From positions 85,710 through 149,709 of the forward strand of contig NZ_VOBN01000015.1 in NCBI RefSeq assembly GCF_008370045.1: a stretch of 64,000 nucleotides of DNA. The letters are read 5' to 3'. The notes beneath the pieces were generated by a model. That model worked only from the letters and a program-made list of their open reading frames with translations. It had not been told where the DNA came from and did no database searches. Of the stretch, positions 61,347 through 64,000 are shown in pieces. Position numbers and translations under genes: made by a program. The stretch comes from Pseudomonas sp. ANT_J12 (GTDB taxonomy: Bacteria; Pseudomonadota; Gammaproteobacteria; Pseudomonadales; Pseudomonadaceae). Numbering within the stretch: the first letter of the stretch is position 1; each line of letters starts with the position of its first letter.

Positions 61347-63545
61347 ATGGAAATCAAGGTCAACTTTCTCGACAACCTTCGACTTGAAGCCAAGTTCGAC
61401 GACTTCACGGTGGTGGCCGATCAACCTATCCGCTACAAGGGCGATGGCTCGGCACCGGGTCCGTTCGATTACTTCCTGGCGTCCTCGGCGTTGTGTGCGG
61501 CTTATTTCGTGAAGTTGTACTGCGACACGCGCAGCATTCCCACGGAAAACATCCGCCTGTCGCAGAACAACATTGTTGATCCGGAAAACCGCTACAACCA
61601 GATTTTCAAGATTCAGGTCGAGCTGCCCGCGGACATTTCCGACAAGGACCGCCAAGGCATCCTGCGTTCCATCGACCGCTGCACCGTGAAAAAAGTGGTG
61701 CAAGCCGGGCCTGAGTTTGTCATCGAAGAAGTCGACAACCTCGACGCCGATGCCCAGGCATTGTTGATGCCGGCGTCCAGTTCCGAGGCGAGCACTTTTA
61801 TTGCCGGCAAGGACCTGCCGCTGGAGCAGACCATCGCCAACATGTCGGCCATCCTGGCTGACCTGGGCATGAAGATTGAAATCGCTTCGTGGCGCAATAT
61901 CGTGCCCAACGTATGGTCGCTGCACATCCGCGACGCGCACTCGCCGATGTGTTTCACCAACGGCAAGGGCGCGACCAAGGAAGGCGCATTGGCGTCGGCA
62001 TTGGGCGAGTTTATCGAGCGTCTGAACTGCAACTTCTTCTACAACGACCAGTTCTGGGGCGAAGACATCGCCAACGCGCCGTTCGTGCATTACCCGGACG
62101 AACGCTGGCTCAAGCCTGGCCGTAAAGATGCACTGCCGAGCGAAATCCTCGACGAGTACTGCCTGAAGATTTACAACCGCGACGGCGAGCTGCGTGGCTC
62201 CCATCTGATCGATACCAACTCGGGCAACGAAGAGCGCGGCATCTGCTCGCTGCCGTACGTGCGCCAGTCGGACGGTGAAGTGGTGTATTTCCCGTCCAAC
62301 CTGATCGAGAACCTGTTCCTGAGCAACGGCATGAGCGCCGGCAATACTTTGGCTGAAGCCCAGGTGCAATGCCTGTCGGAGATCTTCGAGCGCGCGGTCA
62401 AACGCGAAATCATCGAAGGCGAATTTGCTCTGCCGGATGTGCCGGCCGAGGTGCTGGCGAAGTACCCCGGGATATTGGCCGGTATTCAGGCGCTGGAAGA
62501 ACAAGGCTTCCCGGTGCTGGTGAAGGATGCGTCCCTGGGCGGTGAATTCCCGGTGATGTGCGTCACGTTGATGAACCCGCGCACTGGCGGTGTATTCGCC
62601 TCGTTCGGCGCGCACCCGAGCCTGGAAGTGGCGCTGGAACGCAGCCTCACCGAATTGCTCCAGGGTCGCAGCTTCGAAGGCCTCAACGACCTGCCACAGC
62701 CGACCTTTGAAGGCCATGCGGTGACCGAGCCGAACAACTTCGTCGAGCACTTTATCGACTCCAGCGGCGTGGTGTCGTGGCGCTTCTTCAGCTCCAAGTC
62801 GGATTACGAATTCGTAGAGTGGGACTTCTCCGGCCAGGGTGAAAACTCGAACGCCGAGGAAGCCGCGACCTTGTTCGGCATTCTTAAAGCCATGGGCAAA
62901 GAATCGTACATGGCGGTCTACGAGCACATCGGCGCAACGGCGTGCCGCATCCTGGTGCCGGACTACTCGGAAATCTATCCTGCGGACGACCTGATCTGGG
63001 ATAACACCAACAAAGCGCTGTTCTTCCGCGCCGACATCCTCAACCTGCATCGCCTGGACGAAGACGAACTGCAAGCGCTGGTTGAACGTCTGGTGGAAAG
63101 CGAGCTGGACGACTACACCGACATCACCTCGTTGATCGGCATCGAATTTGACGACAACACGGCGTGGGGTCAGCTGACGATCCTGGAGTTGAAGCTGCTG
63201 ATCTATCTCGCCCTGCAGCAATATGAAGAGGCGAAAGAAGCGGTAGAAATGTTCCTGCAGTACAACGACAACACGGTTGAGCGCGGCTTGTTCTACCAGG
63301 CGGTCAATGTGGTGCTGGAGATGAAACTGGACGAAGACCTGGAACTGGAAGACTACGAGGCCAATTTCCGCCGGATGTTTGGCAACGAGCGTACGGAAGC
63401 AGCGATCGGCTCGGTGGACGGCAGCGTACGTTTCCACGGCCTGACGCCGACCAGCATGAAACTCGAGGGGCTCGACCGGCACCTGCGGTTGATCGAAAGC
63501 TACAAGAAGCTGCACTCGGCCCGGGCCAATGTGAACGCCCGTTAA
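61347..63545 (+). CDS. ycaO: OsmC-YcaO fusion protein
   Basis: The 732-residue protein joins an N-terminal OsmC-like domain (residues 1-135) to a YcaO domain (about 150-560) and a helical tail. The OsmC part has Cys50 (SSALC) and Cys112 (IDRCTVKKVV), the peroxidatic-type pair. The YcaO part has EFIERLN and SEIFERAV (ATP contacts). E. coli YcaO is about 586 residues and is linked to ribosomal protein S12 beta-methylthiolation by RimO. No peptide precursor or partner lies adjacent. Confidence 0.92.
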   Translation: MEIKVNFLDNLRLEAKFDDFTVVADQPIRYKGDGSAPGPFDYFLASSALCAAYFVKLYCDTRSIPTENIRLSQNNIVDPENRYNQIFKIQVELPADISDKDRQGILRSIDRCTVKKVVQAGPEFVIEEVDNLDADAQALLMPASSSEASTFIAGKDLPLEQTIANMSAILADLGMKIEIASWRNIVPNVWSLHIRDAHSPMCFTNGKGATKEGALASALGEFIERLNCNFFYNDQFWGEDIANAPFVHYPDERWLKPGRKDALPSEILDEYCLKIYNRDGELRGSHLIDTNSGNEERGICSLPYVRQSDGEVVYFPSNLIENLFLSNGMSAGNTLAEAQVQCLSEIFERAVKREIIEGEFALPDVPAEVLAKYPGILAGIQALEEQGFPVLVKDASLGGEFPVMCVTLMNPRTGGVFASFGAHPSLEVALERSLTELLQGRSFEGLNDLPQPTFEGHAVTEPNNFVEHFIDSSGVVSWRFFSSKSDYEFVEWDFSGQGENSNAEEAATLFGILKAMGKESYMAVYEHIGATACRILVPDYSEIYPADDLIWDNTNKALFFRADILNLHRLDEDELQALVERLVESELDDYTDITSLIGIEFDDNTAWGQLTILELKLLIYLALQQYEEAKEAVEMFLQYNDNTVERGLFYQAVNVVLEMKLDEDLELEDYEANFRRMFGNERTEAAIGSVDGSVRFHGLTPTSMKLEGLDRHLRLIESYKKLHSARANVNAR

Positions 63546-63561
63546 AACAGCGCCCACAAAA

Positions 63562-63591
63562 AAGCGAAGCCAGATGGCTTCGCTTTTTTTT
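63562..63591 (+). terminator. Terminator after ycaO
   Basis: AAGCGAAGCC-AGA-TGGCTTCGCTT followed by T8, a strong intrinsic terminator. Confidence 0.93.
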
Positions 63592-63599
63592 GTTCGCGG

Positions 63600-63887
63600 T
63601 TCTGAACCAGTTAGGGATCAAAATGGGGGTGCTGATAAAAGACTGTAAGACACTGATTAATATATCTTTTTCATATATTTAAAGGTCTCCAGACTTAATT
63701 TTGTAAAGCAAATTCCTTGAAAATCAGCTCGATAGTCACGGCTGAACATCTGTAAAGCTAGCGCTTCCTGATTCTGTAAAGATCGAAAGAGGAAGCAAGG
63801 AGCCAGGAAAATCACTTGAAAAGTGACGGACAAAGCCGCTCTGTAAAGCTTTTCGTAAAGCTAGTAGCACAGCTGGGGATTCCATGA
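63600..63887. other. AT-richer non-coding region with TGTAAAG words
   Basis: No credible gene is seen. TGTAAAG or close relatives occur at 63644 (TGTAAGA), 63702, 63751, 63775, 63842 and 63854 (CGTAAAG), all in the same orientation. Base composition is clearly lower in GC than the rest of the window. Repeated words of this kind mark the ends of some transposons, where they bind transposase. Confidence 0.5.
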
Positions 63888-64000
63888 CCATCCGGACACC
63901 CATTCCACCAACATCCGGACACTGATTCCACGCTGATCCGGACACTCATTCCACGAGCATCCGGACACCGATTCCACGGCCATCCGGACACTTTCAGGCA
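63878..64000. repeat. Strict 23-bp tandem repeat at the window edge
   Basis: CCGGACAC recurs at 63892, 63915, 63938, 63961 and 63984, exactly 23 bases apart, with ATTCCA(C/T) in the middle of each unit. On the minus strand the unit reads GTGTCCGGATG then GTGGAAT. It runs to near the right edge of the window. Terminal multi-repeats of this kind are found in IS21-family elements, but no transposase is visible here. Confidence 0.75.

Noticed and set aside
61329..63557. A 742-residue frame antisense to ycaO
   Set aside because: Shadow of a well-supported gene; composition biased.
63736..63945. A 69-residue minus-strand frame at the window end
   Set aside because: It crosses the 23-bp repeats and the TGTAAAG region and has no family features.

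Overview
The window looks like chromosomal DNA of a Pseudomonas, most likely of the P. fluorescens group. The base composition is GC-rich. Gene order and protein sequences match Pseudomonas housekeeping loci (xseB-ispA-dxs; nrdR-ribD-ribE-ribBA-ribH-nusB-thiL-pgpA). The gaps carry many copies of the palindromic GTAGGAGCGAGGCTTGCCCG repeat (REP/REPIN) typical of fluorescent pseudomonads, and a second family starting TGTGGCGAGGGGGCTTG. No rRNA, tRNA, CRISPR array or prophage was seen. Assignments are by reading the sequence; no database search was run.

Layout. 1-3071 (+): a cut gene, then a ferritin-like diiron protein, a GT-B glycosyltransferase and a membrane fatty-acid desaturase in one tight unit. 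3141-13354 (-): a six-gene operon matching magA-F/yfaPQSTA, built around a 1524-residue alpha-2-macroglobulin that has Gly where the thioester Cys would be. 13545-14771 (+): a Fic-domain gene behind two tandem palindromes. 14993-18109 (+): xseB-ispA-dxs. 18248-22960: btuB (+) facing a ribA-membrane protein-btuF unit and a periplasmic binding protein (-). 22982-28946 (-): the riboflavin/thiamine/nrdR housekeeping operon. 29074-31239 (+): a YbaY-type lipoprotein, a methyltransferase and a CnoX-like thioredoxin. 31945-35161 (+): a zinc-linked ABC operon (ZrgA-like protein, ATPase, permease, DUF3299 protein). 35409-36107 (+): ompW behind an ANR/FNR box. 36339-38145 (-): a nucleotide-sugar epimerase overlapping an RmlD-like protein that has lost its YxxxK catalytic pair. 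38492-42811 (+): lhr. 42944-46640: an MscS-family channel (-) and an MFS transporter (+). 46818-50800 (+): DUF72-ybhP-clsB-ybhN. 50937-54702: hydrolase and DUF3182 genes (-), and a GlxA-type regulator (-) divergent from a cysteine hydrolase (+). 54807-61202 (+): an enlarged yjfIJKLMC-type operon that also holds a rhomboid protease and a TVGYGD potassium channel, behind two CTCACGCGTGAG palindromes. 61347-63545 (+): an OsmC-YcaO fusion. 63600-64000: an AT-richer stretch with scattered TGTAAAG words, then a strict 23-bp tandem repeat, probably the edge of a mobile element.

How it fits together. Most of the window is core metabolism (isoprenoid precursors, flavin, thiamine phosphate, cobalamin uptake, phospholipids) and envelope maintenance. 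The strongest leads are: the yjf-type operon with its own operator pair; the mag operon, whose DUF1175 member carries an NlpC/P60-like Cys-His-His pattern; the Fic gene with a double palindrome that may be autoregulated; the pseudo-RmlD; and the repeat-built end of the window.
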